The notes under the pieces are model-generated. The model was given only the letters and a program-made list of their open reading frames with translations, searched no databases and was not told the DNA's origin. A stretch of DNA of 64,000 nucleotides from Parathalassolituus penaei. GTDB lineage: Bacteria > Pseudomonadota > Gammaproteobacteria > Pseudomonadales > Oceanobacteraceae. The stretch covers positions 372,001-436,000 of the forward strand of contig NZ_JAPNOA010000056.1 of the NCBI RefSeq assembly GCF_026626885.1, given 5' to 3'. The translations under genes and the position numbers were made by a program. The first letter of the stretch is position 1. Each line of letters opens with the position of its first letter. Shown one piece after another: positions 53,598 through 64,000 of the stretch.

Positions 53598-54386
53598 TTA
53601 ACCGATGCGCCATTCCTGCGGTTCTTCGGGCCGCAGGGTTAATACTTCAAAACCACCGGCGGTTACCGCAATGGTGTGCTCCCACTGGGCTGACAACTCG
53701 TTATCACGGGTGATGACCGTCCAGCCGTCTTTCAGGGTTTTGACCCGCGCTGTACCAACGTTGAGCATCGGCTCGATGGTGAAGGTCATACCCGCTTCCA
53801 GGCGTACACCACGACCGGGCAATCCGTAGTGGTGAATCGCCGGATCTTCGTGCATCTGTTTGCCAATACCGTGGCCGCAATAGTCCGTCACTACCATGTA
53901 GCCGTGCTTGCGGGCATGACGGTCAATCACATGGCCAATATCGCCAGTGGTGGCGCCGGGGCGAACTTCGCGAATACCCAGCCACAAGGCCTCGTAACAG
54001 ACATCCACCAGCTTGTTGGCGGCTTCCGATGGCGTGCCAATCCGGTACATCTTGCTGGAATCGGCGATATAACCGTTTTTCTCGAGGGTGATGTCGAGGT
54101 TAACGATGTCACCGTCTTTGAGAATGTCATTGGCGGACGGTACGCCGTGGCAAACCACTTCATTAATAGAGGTATTCAGCGAGAACTGGAATCCGTACTG
54201 GCCTTTGCTGGCCGGACGGCTGTGCAGCTCCTGCACAATAAACTGCTCGGTCAGGCGATCGATTTCCAGCGTGCTGATACCGGCTTTGACATGGTGGTCG
54301 AGGTAGGTAAATACCTGTGCCAGCAGACGTCCGGATTCGCGCATCAGCGCCAGTTCTTCACTGTTCTTGATGGTGACTCTAGCCAT
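53598..54386 (-). CDS. map: Type I methionine aminopeptidase
   Basis: A 262-residue enzyme with all five metal ligands in context: Asp in 'VNLDITLEK', Asp in 'YIADSSKM', His in 'DYCGHGIGKQMHEDP', Glu in 'FTIEPML' and Glu in 'AQWEHTIAV'. It removes initiator methionine. It is not next to rpsB or rpsH, as housekeeping copies often are; instead it overlaps the upstream ParD-like gene by 8 bases. It may be a second, regulated copy. Confidence 0.95.
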   Translation of the reverse strand: MARVTIKNSEELALMRESGRLLAQVFTYLDHHVKAGISTLEIDRLTEQFIVQELHSRPASKGQYGFQFSLNTSINEVVCHGVPSANDILKDGDIVNLDITLEKNGYIADSSKMYRIGTPSEAANKLVDVCYEALWLGIREVRPGATTGDIGHVIDRHARKHGYMVVTDYCGHGIGKQMHEDPAIHHYGLPGRGVRLEAGMTFTIEPMLNVGTARVKTLKDGWTVITRDNELSAQWEHTIAVTAGGFEVLTLRPEEPQEWRIG

Positions 54387-54600
54387 TGCTCACCATTCCT
54401 TCCTTGCTGGCTTGATCCTGAAGGTCAGCCAGTTTCAGTTGTTCGCGGATCAGTTGTTGATAGGTTTTGTCGGGATTGGACTCGGCCAGCATGCCGATGC
54501 GGATCCAGAATTCCGCCTGTGCATTGATGGAGCGCAGCATGGTGGTGCTGGCCTTGCGCAGGTCATCGTGAAGTTCATCACTGATACGGATAATACCCAT
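54379..54600 (-). CDS. ParD-like ribbon-helix-helix protein (PF11903 type)
   Basis: A 73-residue protein started at 54600. 'IIRISDELHDDLRKASTTM' and 'SINAQAEFWIRIGMLAE' match the ParD-like antitoxin family. Its stop overlaps the methionine aminopeptidase start by 8 bases. An inverted repeat immediately upstream of the start (54603-54637) is a likely autoregulatory operator. No conventional toxin is encoded. Confidence 0.85.
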   Translation of the reverse strand: MGIIRISDELHDDLRKASTTMLRSINAQAEFWIRIGMLAESNPDKTYQQLIREQLKLADLQDQASKEGMVSNG

Positions 54601-54602
54601 GT

Positions 54603-54637
54603 ATACACTCTGTATATAAAACGTATACGGAGTGTAT
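54603..54637 (-). promoter_or_regulatory. Operator-like inverted repeat of the ParD-like/map operon
   Basis: ATACACTC and GAGTGTAT are perfect 8-bp arms around an AT-rich centre with TATATAA and GTATAC. It directly abuts the ParD-like start codon, as expected for an autorepressing ribbon-helix-helix protein. Between here and 54922 I see only promoter-type AT-rich DNA. Confidence 0.6.
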
Positions 54638-54856
54638 TGTCGAAGTTGTGTTTCGGCAACGGCTTTTCGGCTGCAGCACTCGGCATACACCGGAACTGAG
54701 ACCTGTTTTGGCAAAACAAGTGCCCGCATTGCTGTCTTCACCTGCAAGGTCTGGCTGGTATTCTGGTTGGATTGTCGGGTCAGATCTCTTTGCTGGCGAG
54801 GTTGATTGCTTCTATTTGTGTAAAAATTTCATTGCTGTCGTTATTTAAAAGCATAA

Positions 54857-56965
<2,109 letters not shown>

Positions 56966-57007
56966 TACGGTTTTGCAGTCGCTGATCAGACAATTGTGAT
57001 GGCTTTG

Positions 57008-57045
57008 AAGCCGCTGTTTCCAAATGGAACAGCGGCTTTTTTATT
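57008..57045 (+). terminator. Rho-independent terminator of fadH
   Basis: AAGCCGCTGTTTCC and GGAACAGCGGCTT with an AAAT loop, followed by TTTTTTATT: a textbook terminator. Confidence 0.93.
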
Positions 57046-57511
57046 GATGGTATTTTTATATTGTCATCATTGGGATTTGCTATCGACAGTGTGTTTGGTG
57101 CGCGATTGTCAGGCAGTTCAAAAAATATCCAATTGCATGAAATATACTGTTTGTTTTTGCTGATGTTTTGAACAGTGCATTTTTCTTTATGAATACAAGC
57201 AGTTGCCCGGATACCCGGTTTTTATGTGCGGATATGGCTTCGTTTTTCCACTTTTTATATGTGGATATTTTGTAGCAGGTGGCGAAATAAACTTGTACAA
57301 ACGGGTTGCCTGAACGCGACTTGAAAACCTGAGTAAATTGGTTGAGTATTGTCTGTGCGCGATGAAATCTGATTTGTTGCGTAATCATCTCTTGTACAGA
57401 CTTGTGCATTGTACAGGTTTCTGCGTAAGTTGCCCTTGGGTCAAACAAGAGCCTCTGACCAGCTACAGTCGATTCAAGGGATTTGAAATCGTCTCTAATA
57501 GAGGTAACGAT
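57046..57511. other. AT-rich intergenic region before the MHYT gene
   Basis: About 465 bases with distinctly lower GC than its surroundings and many T/A runs. A 122-codon leftward frame here (57080-57448) has no recognisable family or ribosome site and is not called. The region probably carries the promoter of the MHYT gene. Confidence 0.5.
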
Positions 57512-58273
57512 ATGGAAACCGGATATAGTTTTGTTCTTGTTTTTCTCTCGTATTGTATTTCAGTTCTTGGTTCCTATACCGCGTTAAAACTGGCGGCGGG
57601 AATGGTGCTTTCACGAGATAACACATTCTGGGTGTGGTTATTGGCAGCTGCATTTGCACTTGGTGGCGGCGGTATCTGGGCCATGCACTTCGTGGGAATG
57701 CTCGCGTATGAAACGCCGGTCGATTTTGGATATGACCTCGGCATTACCATGATGTCGCTGGTGTTGGCAGTCGCGGTGGTGGCGGTGGGGCTGTACATCG
57801 TGGCGCTGAAGCCGGAAGGCATTGGCCACCTGTTGGCCGGTGGTACTGTAACTGGCCTTGGTGTGACTGCCATGCACTATTCCGGTATGGCGGCCATGGT
57901 GATGCCGGGCAAGCTGGTCTATGACCCGGCTCTGGTGGGTGCTTCCATGTTAATTGCGATTGGTGCAGCGATCTGTGCCCTTTGGCTGGCGTTTAACGTG
58001 CGTCAATCGTGGCAGCGAATCGCCAGTGCGATGGTGATGGGCTTTGCAGTGTGTGGCATGCACTACACAGGTATGGCAGCTCTGCATCTGCAGTATAACC
58101 ACGACATGTCGGCCATGACGCCGGAGCTTATGAGCTACGAGGCCACTCTGGATCCAGCCGTGCTGGCGGTGATCATTGCTGTGGTTGTGGTTGGTCTTCT
58201 GGTGTCGCTGCTGGTGGGTACCATGGCGGGCTATGAAGAGCAGCGTCGTCTTGAAGCAGCACGGGCGAGATGA
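57512..58273 (+). CDS. Stand-alone MHYT-domain membrane sensor protein
   Basis: A 253-residue protein started at 57512 (GAGGTAAC upstream). It has seven predicted helices and three M-H-x-x-G-M motifs: 'MHFVGM', 'MHYSGM' and 'MHYTGM', proposed to bind copper and sense diatomic gases. Unlike most MHYT proteins it lacks GGDEF, EAL or kinase output domains, ending in a short charged tail. It therefore needs a partner, or acts as a membrane metal-binding protein. Confidence 0.88.
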   Translation: METGYSFVLVFLSYCISVLGSYTALKLAAGMVLSRDNTFWVWLLAAAFALGGGGIWAMHFVGMLAYETPVDFGYDLGITMMSLVLAVAVVAVGLYIVALKPEGIGHLLAGGTVTGLGVTAMHYSGMAAMVMPGKLVYDPALVGASMLIAIGAAICALWLAFNVRQSWQRIASAMVMGFAVCGMHYTGMAALHLQYNHDMSAMTPELMSYEATLDPAVLAVIIAVVVVGLLVSLLVGTMAGYEEQRRLEAARAR

Positions 58274-58314
58274 TTTCTCAGGATTTCTCCGCCTAACAGG
58301 TTTGCAGGTGGGTC

Positions 58315-58356
58315 AAGACCGGCTCGAACAATGGATGTCCCCGACCGGTCTTTTTT
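58315..58356 (+). terminator. Rho-independent terminator after the MHYT gene
   Basis: AAGACCGG and CCGGTCTT arms followed by a T6 run, 41 bases after the stop. The 22-base loop can partly fold. A second, weaker hairpin (GGCC...GGCC, about 58419-58450) lies between it and mksF. Confidence 0.7.
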
Positions 58357-58513
58357 CTGTTTGACTGCCCGTCACTTTCTGCGGTTGTCCGCTCTGGCGT
58401 GAAACCGTCGGGATTCCCGAAGGCCGGTAGCCTCTCTGGCTGGCCTTTGCCCTCTGCTTTGGCTAGGCTTCCGCTCTTCCTGAATATTTAGCCAGTCTTG
58501 CAGAAGCTTCTAC

Positions 58514-60010
58514 ATGTTTTTTAGCGAACAACGAGTCCAGTTTTTCCGTCCTCTGACCGGCAAGTACCGCGCCCAGATCGCCGAGTGTCTGCGCGAGCTG
58601 TACGTGCGTTTGTACAGCGCCAGCAATGCAGACTACGGTCAGGCCTTGCAGCGCGATGCGCTGGTAGGAATTTTCCAGGAAGCTCTGGAGCGTACGCCGT
58701 TTGATGGCAGCCTCGATTCCGACGGTGAGGATGACACCCGTTTTCGTAACAGTCGTGAGCAGGCGGTCTGGGTTCTGAACCAGTTGCTGGAACACGGCTG
58801 GATCGAAAAGCAGCTGGATCAGGCGACCCTCAGCAGCACCTTTGCCTTTACCCGACATGGCCGTGATTTCACCGAGCCGTTTGTTAACAGCAGCCGGGTA
58901 TTGGCCCACACCCGTCATCGCAATACCCGTAATACCCGCAATTCCCTCGAAGCGTTTGTGGATCGTGGTGACGTCTACGACCTGCTTGATGCCTTTGAAT
59001 ATTCCGAACGTATCATCAGCGACTTCACCGACGTGATTTCTGAACTGGATGAGCGCAAGCGCGATCTGGTACGGGAGATGGAAGACCAGTTGCTGGTTCG
59101 TCACGCCAGTGAGGCGTTTTTCGACTTTATGGAAAATCGCTTCCAGCCCGACCTCTCGGTGCGGCTATCGGCGGATAACGTTGAGCGTCATCGCGACCAG
59201 ATCGAACAGCTGATCCAGAACATCCGGCGTCGCGACAAGGGTTTTAAAGCCAGCATTGAAAAACGTCTGCGCGAACTGATGCCCGAGCAGGCGCGCCCCG
59301 GCGAATCCTTGTTGTGGTGGGTGCTGGATGGTATCGAACAGCGTATGCGTAATGCTTCGGAAGTTATGCTGCCAGCCCTGCGTCGGGCCTTGCAGGGCTT
59401 CACCCGCCGCGCCGACATCATCATGCGGCAGATGAGTTATCTGGCATCACAACAACATAACGACGTGCTGGCTGTGTGCCAGACCCTTGCGGCCCTGCCA
59501 GAAACCGAGCAGGACCGGCGCCTGTTAATGGCCGCCGACAGCATGGGGCTGCCGGGCATGGGCTTTGTTGATCCGGCCCAGGTTCGACTGGCACCACCGC
59601 GTCAGCGGCAAGTGCCGGTGGCCATGCTTGATCGTGCTGAAGCACCGCTGGATCACGATGCTCGCAAAGAGGCCTGGATTCGGCAGGTGCTCGATCAGGC
59701 CTTCCTGATTAACCAGAAAAACCTGCGCCAGTGGCTGGTGGACCAGCTCGGTTCTGGTCGGCAGATTTCCAGTCGTGAATTACCGGTCAACAGTGCCCGC
59801 GATTTTATGGCGGTAGCGCATGCCATCAGCCTTGGTTCGGCGGAGCAGGAAACCGCCAGTGGTTTCCGGATTCGTGTGGATTACGCCGATCCGGACGGTG
59901 CCTTCCTGCCGCCACCCGTGGCGGATGATCCTGCGCAAAGCTGTTTTGTCAGCAAGGATCATTTTGTATTCGAACTGATCGAAACACCGGTGCCAGCACT
60001 GAACTCCTGA
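58514..60010 (+). CDS. mksF: Wadjet/Mks kleisin subunit JetA (MksF)
   Basis: A 498-residue, mostly helical protein with N-terminal winged-helix-like region ('CLRELYVRLYSASNADYGQ'), a long coiled-coil centre ('ISELDERKRDLVREMEDQL') and a C-terminal winged helix. It matches the JetA/MksF kleisin group and heads the order mksF-mksE-mksB used by MksBEF condensins and Wadjet systems. With the nuclease JetD these complexes extrude loops on small circular DNA and cleave plasmids. Recognition rests on overall pattern and gene order. The ribosome site is weak. Confidence 0.85.
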   Translation: MFFSEQRVQFFRPLTGKYRAQIAECLRELYVRLYSASNADYGQALQRDALVGIFQEALERTPFDGSLDSDGEDDTRFRNSREQAVWVLNQLLEHGWIEKQLDQATLSSTFAFTRHGRDFTEPFVNSSRVLAHTRHRNTRNTRNSLEAFVDRGDVYDLLDAFEYSERIISDFTDVISELDERKRDLVREMEDQLLVRHASEAFFDFMENRFQPDLSVRLSADNVERHRDQIEQLIQNIRRRDKGFKASIEKRLRELMPEQARPGESLLWWVLDGIEQRMRNASEVMLPALRRALQGFTRRADIIMRQMSYLASQQHNDVLAVCQTLAALPETEQDRRLLMAADSMGLPGMGFVDPAQVRLAPPRQRQVPVAMLDRAEAPLDHDARKEAWIRQVLDQAFLINQKNLRQWLVDQLGSGRQISSRELPVNSARDFMAVAHAISLGSAEQETASGFRIRVDYADPDGAFLPPPVADDPAQSCFVSKDHFVFELIETPVPALNS

Positions 60011-60081
60011 CTACTCCGGTTCCAACCCTTGAATTCCGGTGTCGGCCATGGCGGGCGACACCCTCAGTCTGAAGAAACAAC

Positions 60082-60951
60082 ATGCTGCAACTGATTGAAA
60101 AACAACTGCAACAACAGGGAATCAGCCTGCGTGAATACTCCGAGCTGCTGATGCGTTTGCTCGACTACGGAGTGGTCTGTCGGGATGAAAGCCAGATTGA
60201 ACAACAGCTGTACGACCGTTATCTGCGTATCGAAGCGCTGGTGCAGGACTACCTGCAGCTGATTGGCTTGCGGTTGCTGCATGATCGCCGTTTCCAGTTT
60301 TTGCGAGTGGTACCACCCGGTGCCCACGTTCCCGGTATGAATGACGATCCCGGGCACGAAGGCAGTCAGGCATTGCGTTTGCGCCTGAACCAGCACGAAG
60401 TGGCGCTGGTGCTGGTGTTGCGTGCGCAGTACGACAAGGCGTTGCGTGAAGGGGCGGTGGACGAACAGGGCTGTGTGCTGCTGGCCATTGAGACTCTGGC
60501 GATTGCCATGAAAAACCTGCTCAAACGCTCATTGCCGGATTCACCGGCAGAGCGCAAGAACCTGTTCCGTCGTTTGCGTCAGTTGCGTCTGGTGCACGTC
60601 AGCAACGATGAGCTGCTCAGTGATGCCGACGCCTGGTTGCGTATTCGGCCGCTGATCATGAGTTACGTCAGTGACGAAGTGCTGGCCGCACTGATGGCGG
60701 CACCGGCTGAAGGTGCGCCAGTACCGGAGCACAGCAGCACTGAGGCTCTGGAAAACGATTCGCAGGAAAACGACGCGCAGGAAAACGACGCGCAGGAAAA
60801 CGATTCGCAGGAAAACGATTCGCAGGAAAACGATTCGCAGGAAAACGATTCGCAGGAAAACGACGCCGACGCTGATAATCAGGACTCCGGTAATACCGAT
60901 ACGGCCGCGGCTGACGCGACTGATGTGGATGTTGACAGCAAGGACCTCTGA
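60082..60951 (+). CDS. mksE: Wadjet/Mks KITE subunit JetB (MksE, DUF4194)
   Basis: A 289-residue protein. The first ~210 residues form the DUF4194 tandem winged-helix region ('[19 protein letters not shown]', '[20 protein letters not shown]'). The remaining ~75 residues are an acidic, low-complexity tail with seven D-[SA]-Q-E-N repeats encoded by 15-bp tandem units. It lies 71 bases after mksF and 2 bases before mksB. The tail is unusual for the family and probably disordered. Confidence 0.87.
   Translation: MLQLIEKQLQQQGISLREYSELLMRLLDYGVVCRDESQIEQQLYDRYLRIEALVQDYLQLIGLRLLHDRRFQFLRVVPPGAHVPGMNDDPGHEGSQALRLRLNQHEVALVLVLRAQYDKALREGAVDEQGCVLLAIETLAIAMKNLLKRSLPDSPAERKNLFRRLRQLRLVHVSNDELLSDADAWLRIRPLIMSYVSDEVLAALMAAPAEGAPVPEHSSTEALENDSQENDAQENDAQENDSQENDSQENDSQENDSQENDADADNQDSGNTDTAAADATDVDVDSKDL
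60751..60870 (+). repeat. 15-bp tandem repeats inside mksE
   Basis: Seven units of GAAAACGATTCGCAG or GAAAACGACGCGCAG (60751-60855) and an eighth diverging copy (60856-60870). In frame they encode E-N-D-[S/A]-Q. Near-identity at the DNA level suggests recent expansion by slippage, so copy number should vary between strains. Confidence 0.95.
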
Positions 60952-60953
60952 TC

Positions 60954-63900
60954 ATGTTTCTGAAAAAATTCGTATACGTTAACTGGGGCAATATCCCGGC
61001 CAGTGAATTTGAATTTGGTCCGGTAAACCTGCTGTCCGGTGGTAACGGCTCCGGTAAAACCACCGCAGCGGATGCCATCCAGACCATCATGACCGCGGCC
61101 CACGACACCCTGTTCAACTATAACCCCGGTCAGGACGAAGCCACCCAGCGTGGTCGCGGCAAGCAGGTGCGTACCCTTGCCAGTTATGTGCTGGGTTGTG
61201 ACGACGGTTCCTACGCGCGTCCGGAAGGCGCGGTTGGGTATCTGGCGGCAGTGTTTCATCCAACCCGCGAAGAACCGGGCGAAGCCTTTACTGCAGTGAT
61301 TGGTGTCAGTGCCACGCTGGACCGTGCTGGCAGTCATCCGGTGGCGCGCCAGAACGATATCCAGTTTTTTATCGTTGCTGGTGAGCAGCTGTCGCTGGGG
61401 GATTTTCTGCAGGACGATGGTCAGGGCAATCGACTGGTGGTGCCCGTCAATCGCCTCAAGACCTGGTTAACCCAGCGTCTGGGCGCCAGCCATGCCGATG
61501 CCGGTTTTAACGTTGAGCAGTACGATTCCAAAAAGGCCTACCTGCGCCGTTTGTACGGTGCCCTGCGTGGCCGTTTTGACGCCGTTGGTGAACGTGAAGC
61601 ACTACACGCCGCCCGCACGTTTTCACGCTTTATGGCTTACAAGCCGGTGCGCAGCATTAACGAGTTTGTGGCCCATGAGGTGCTGGAACCGCGTGACCTG
61701 GGCGATGCCATTCGTTCGGTTTCGGACCTGATGAAAACGATTTATGCGCTGGAAAACGAGTCAGCCCAGCTGGCCGCCAGTGTTGAGCGTCTGGGGCGTG
61801 GCCGTGATCTCTGCCATCGTTACATCGACCAGTGGCTGGAACACCAGATTCTCGAATACAGCGCGGCGCGAGCCCGTTATCTGGCTGATCAGCGCGGCTT
61901 TCTGGATGCTCGTGAACAACAGCAGCAACTGCGTAGCCGTCAGGCCCAGGTGACTTCTGAGCGGGAATTGGCTCAGGAACGCCGCCGGGTGCTGCGTGAA
62001 CAGCTGATTGCCATGGAAGCGCGTCGTCTCGGTATTACCGCCTTGCAAGACAAGGACGCCGCCGAAAAAGCCATTGCCGCAGCCAAACAGTCGCTGCAGC
62101 AGCAAGCGGTGCCACTGCTCGAACAGGGGGATCGTTTGCAGGCCAGTTTGCGTGCCAGTGAACTGTTGATGAAAGGGCTGCAAACCAGCTCGCTGGCGCT
62201 GGAAATTCCGGGGCTGGGCAGCAAATCCTTGCAGGCAGAAATGAAAGCGGTGCTGGGGTTGCGGGATCAGCAAACCATCGACCTCAAACAGCTGCTGGGC
62301 AACGACTGGATTGATCTCAGCCCACTGGAAGCCCATCTGGATCAGGCGCGCCAGCATCAGGCGGTGCTGAATCAGTGGTGGCAAAGCTGGTTTGAAACCG
62401 ATGACAAACCGCAGTCGGTATCCTTGCGTGATCAGCTCAGCCGGGTTCTGGATCGACGAGAACAGAAGCTGCAGCAGCTGCAATCCCGTGTCAGCCAGAA
62501 ACAGACGGATATCGACAGCCTCGAAGGGCGTCAGCTCAATTATCCGGGCTTTGTCCGCCAGGCACTGGAAGCGATTCGCCGTGAATGTCCGGAAGCCGAA
62601 CCTCAGGTGCTGGCCGACTATGTTTCGGTAACCGACAGCCGTTGGCAGAACGCCATTGAAGGTTATATCGGTGGTGCCCGTTTCAGCATCATTGTGGATT
62701 CTGATTACGAAGCCGACGCTGCCCGTATTGTGCGTTCTCTGCCTGCGACCGGCGGTGCTCGTAACCGTGCCCGCGTGGTGCAGGGGATCAAGGCTCGTCA
62801 GGACGCTGCGCGGATGCCGCTGGCGGCCAACTCGATTCTGCATTTGATGGCGTTTGAGCACGCCACCGCCCGCGATTATCTGCACGCCAGTTACGGCACG
62901 GTCGAGCAGGTCGACGATGTTGAAACCCTCAAGGTAACCCGTCGGGGTCTGACCGCTGAAGGTCTGGGCTCTGGTGCTTACTCCATTTACCGTTGTGACC
63001 TTGATGAAGGGGAACTGGTGTTTGGTGCCGGTGCTCGTGAACGTGCACTGGTGGCGCGGCGGCAGGAGCTGGATACATTGCTGCAGCAGGCAGCCGATGC
63101 GCGTGTCCAGCGTGACGAATGCTCGCGTTTGCTGCATGCGGTCAATCAGCTGCGTCATCTGACCTTTGCCGATCAGATCCAGACCATGCTGGAAACCCAC
63201 TACCAGCTGCGTCAGGCCGAACAATCACTCGGTGATATTGACCTGTCGGACTTCTCCAGTCTGGAGCAGGAGTTCAGTCAGCTGCGTGATCGTGCTGACG
63301 AGCAGGATGTGCGCATCCGTGAGCTTGACGGTGAGCTGGGTCGACTGAGCCAGCAGATCAAGGATTGCGAGCAGCGTTGCCACTGGTTGGGTGGTCAGCA
63401 GGAGAAAACCCTGTTACAAGCCGAAGCCGCCGAGCAGGCGATGCGTCGTCTGGCCAGTTTGTGGCCAGAGCTGGATCTGGATGCCACGCTGGAACGTGCC
63501 GATGGTGATGCGGCAACGGTGGCGGCTGAACGTAATGGTGTGGAAAAACTTGAGCAACAATGCCGGCAGTTGCTGCAGCAACTGGGCTCCGACTCACTGG
63601 AGCTGGAGCGTCTGGTGGCCGAGCACAACCTGCATTGCCAGACCCTCGACGCTATTGTTTACAGCCCGGATTACCGCCAGCAGCATCAGGACCCGTTCTT
63701 CCGGCAGATCACCGCGCTGTTGCGCGAGGTCGAGCGTGTTCACAACCGTCTGAAGAACAACATTCTGGTGGAGAAGCAGGGCAAGCTGGCGCAGCTGCGT
63801 GACAGCTTCAACAACGCTTTTGTGACCAACCTTTGCCACGCGATTTATCAGTCGATCAACGATGGTAAACGGGTGCTGGAAGAACTGAACCGTGAGCTGG

Positions 63901-64000
63901 AGCACCATCGTTTTGGTGCCGACCAGGAACGTTACTGGTTCGATTGGGAGTGGGTGCCGGAATTCCGCGAATACTGGCAGTTCTTCGAGGAGGTTATTCG
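60954..64000 (+). CDS. mksB: Wadjet/Mks SMC-like ATPase JetC (MksB), partial
   Basis: The frame is open from ATG 60954 to the window edge (1015 codons seen; the C-terminal ATPase lobe and stop lie beyond). The N-terminus has Walker A 'GGNGSGKTT' at residues 29-37 after 'VYVNWGNIPASEFEFGPVN'. Long coiled coils follow ('LQSRVSQKQTDIDSLEG') and a central hinge-like segment ('NAIEGYIGGARFSIIVDSD'), as in MukB/MksB proteins. Start is 2 bases from the mksE stop. A 487-codon frame on the opposite strand is a shadow. jetD/mksG would be expected next. Confidence 0.9.
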   Translation, partial: MFLKKFVYVNWGNIPASEFEFGPVNLLSGGNGSGKTTAADAIQTIMTAAHDTLFNYNPGQDEATQRGRGKQVRTLASYVLGCDDGSYARPEGAVGYLAAVFHPTREEPGEAFTAVIGVSATLDRAGSHPVARQNDIQFFIVAGEQLSLGDFLQDDGQGNRLVVPVNRLKTWLTQRLGASHADAGFNVEQYDSKKAYLRRLYGALRGRFDAVGEREALHAARTFSRFMAYKPVRSINEFVAHEVLEPRDLGDAIRSVSDLMKTIYALENESAQLAASVERLGRGRDLCHRYIDQWLEHQILEYSAARARYLADQRGFLDAREQQQQLRSRQAQVTSERELAQERRRVLREQLIAMEARRLGITALQDKDAAEKAIAAAKQSLQQQAVPLLEQGDRLQASLRASELLMKGLQTSSLALEIPGLGSKSLQAEMKAVLGLRDQQTIDLKQLLGNDWIDLSPLEAHLDQARQHQAVLNQWWQSWFETDDKPQSVSLRDQLSRVLDRREQKLQQLQSRVSQKQTDIDSLEGRQLNYPGFVRQALEAIRRECPEAEPQVLADYVSVTDSRWQNAIEGYIGGARFSIIVDSDYEADAARIVRSLPATGGARNRARVVQGIKARQDAARMPLAANSILHLMAFEHATARDYLHASYGTVEQVDDVETLKVTRRGLTAEGLGSGAYSIYRCDLDEGELVFGAGARERALVARRQELDTLLQQAADARVQRDECSRLLHAVNQLRHLTFADQIQTMLETHYQLRQAEQSLGDIDLSDFSSLEQEFSQLRDRADEQDVRIRELDGELGRLSQQIKDCEQRCHWLGGQQEKTLLQAEAAEQAMRRLASLWPELDLDATLERADGDAATVAAERNGVEKLEQQCRQLLQQLGSDSLELERLVAEHNLHCQTLDAIVYSPDYRQQHQDPFFRQITALLREVERVHNRLKNNILVEKQGKLAQLRDSFNNAFVTNLCHAIYQSINDGKRVLEELNRELEHHRFGADQERYWFDWEWVPEFREYWQFFEEVI

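Noticed and set aside
54379-54600. Classical ParDE toxin-antitoxin pair
   Set aside because: No ParE/RelE-type toxin is encoded on either side; the partner is methionine aminopeptidase.
57080-57448. 122-codon leftward frame in the AT-rich gap
   Set aside because: No ribosome site or recognisable motif; it runs toward a terminator region. It cannot be excluded completely.
61761-63224. 487-codon leftward frame
   Set aside because: Antisense of mksB, whose frame starts at 60954 and contains the Walker A motif.

Overview
The window reads as chromosomal DNA of a marine-type gammaproteobacterium, most likely from the Oceanospirillales or a nearby group. This rests on gene content (RimO, the DUF3012 and DUF2057 small-protein families, a TRAP dicarboxylate sensor pair, MlaA, an Mks/Wadjet condensin, a tRNA-queuosine mannosyltransferase) and on a moderately GC-rich coding style; it is not a species call. 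I see no rRNA, tRNA, CRISPR array or intact insertion sequence. About 55 protein genes are supported, and the last one (mksB/jetC) runs off the right edge.

Layout: 1-560 is a mosaic intergenic repeat with a 7-bp array. 675-6457 holds a VWA membrane protein, a leucine-rich-repeat protein, a GFA-family enzyme and a MoxR/VWA pair. 6500-7150 has two more copies of the mosaic repeat around a second 7-bp array. 7175-14569 holds a transporter with an AraC regulator, a GGCT-like protein, a HIT protein, a divergent MocR/PhzF pair and several small proteins, with a cluster of DnaA-box-like sites at 10147-10198.

14589-28326 is a nitrogen-scavenging island with two divergent operons. Leftward: ABC transporter (binding protein, permease, ATPase), creatininase-family enzyme, type III glutamine-synthetase-like ligase and a NikR-like regulator. 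Rightward: a guanidine-I (ykkC) riboswitch, two DUF1989 proteins (carboxyguanidine deiminase subunits), a urea/guanidine carboxylase and allophanate hydrolase. Predicted flow: uptake, carboxylation, deimination to allophanate, hydrolysis to ammonia, with glutamine synthetase chemistry available for capture. The 830-bp divergent region holds two sigma-54 promoter matches, one NtrC-like site and an inverted repeat with the same 6-16-6 geometry as NikR operators. The encoded NikR-like protein has lost the four nickel-ligand positions.

28420-28684 and 44914-45181 are two copies of a ~265-bp element whose helices are preserved by compensatory base changes. This implies selection on a folded RNA or single-stranded DNA, and I do not recognise the family. 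28783-43502 holds a DUF6351 protein, a chemoreceptor with a periplasmic binding protein, GNAT, a VF530-like protein, an FHA membrane protein overlapping a trypsin-like protease, RimO, the queuosine mannosyltransferase, a WYL regulator and a VOC protein. 43756-49870 holds a porin, DctP with a sigma-54 promoter, and DctB/DctD. 50116-51772 is an MNIO (DUF692)/DUF2063 pair without a visible precursor peptide. 51851-56965 holds MlaA, a manganese riboswitch with a UPF0016 exporter, a ParD-like/methionine aminopeptidase pair and a FadH-type reductase. 57512-64000 holds a stand-alone MHYT protein and the mksF-mksE-mksB (jetA-jetB-jetC) genes; the nuclease gene (jetD/mksG), if present, lies beyond the window.
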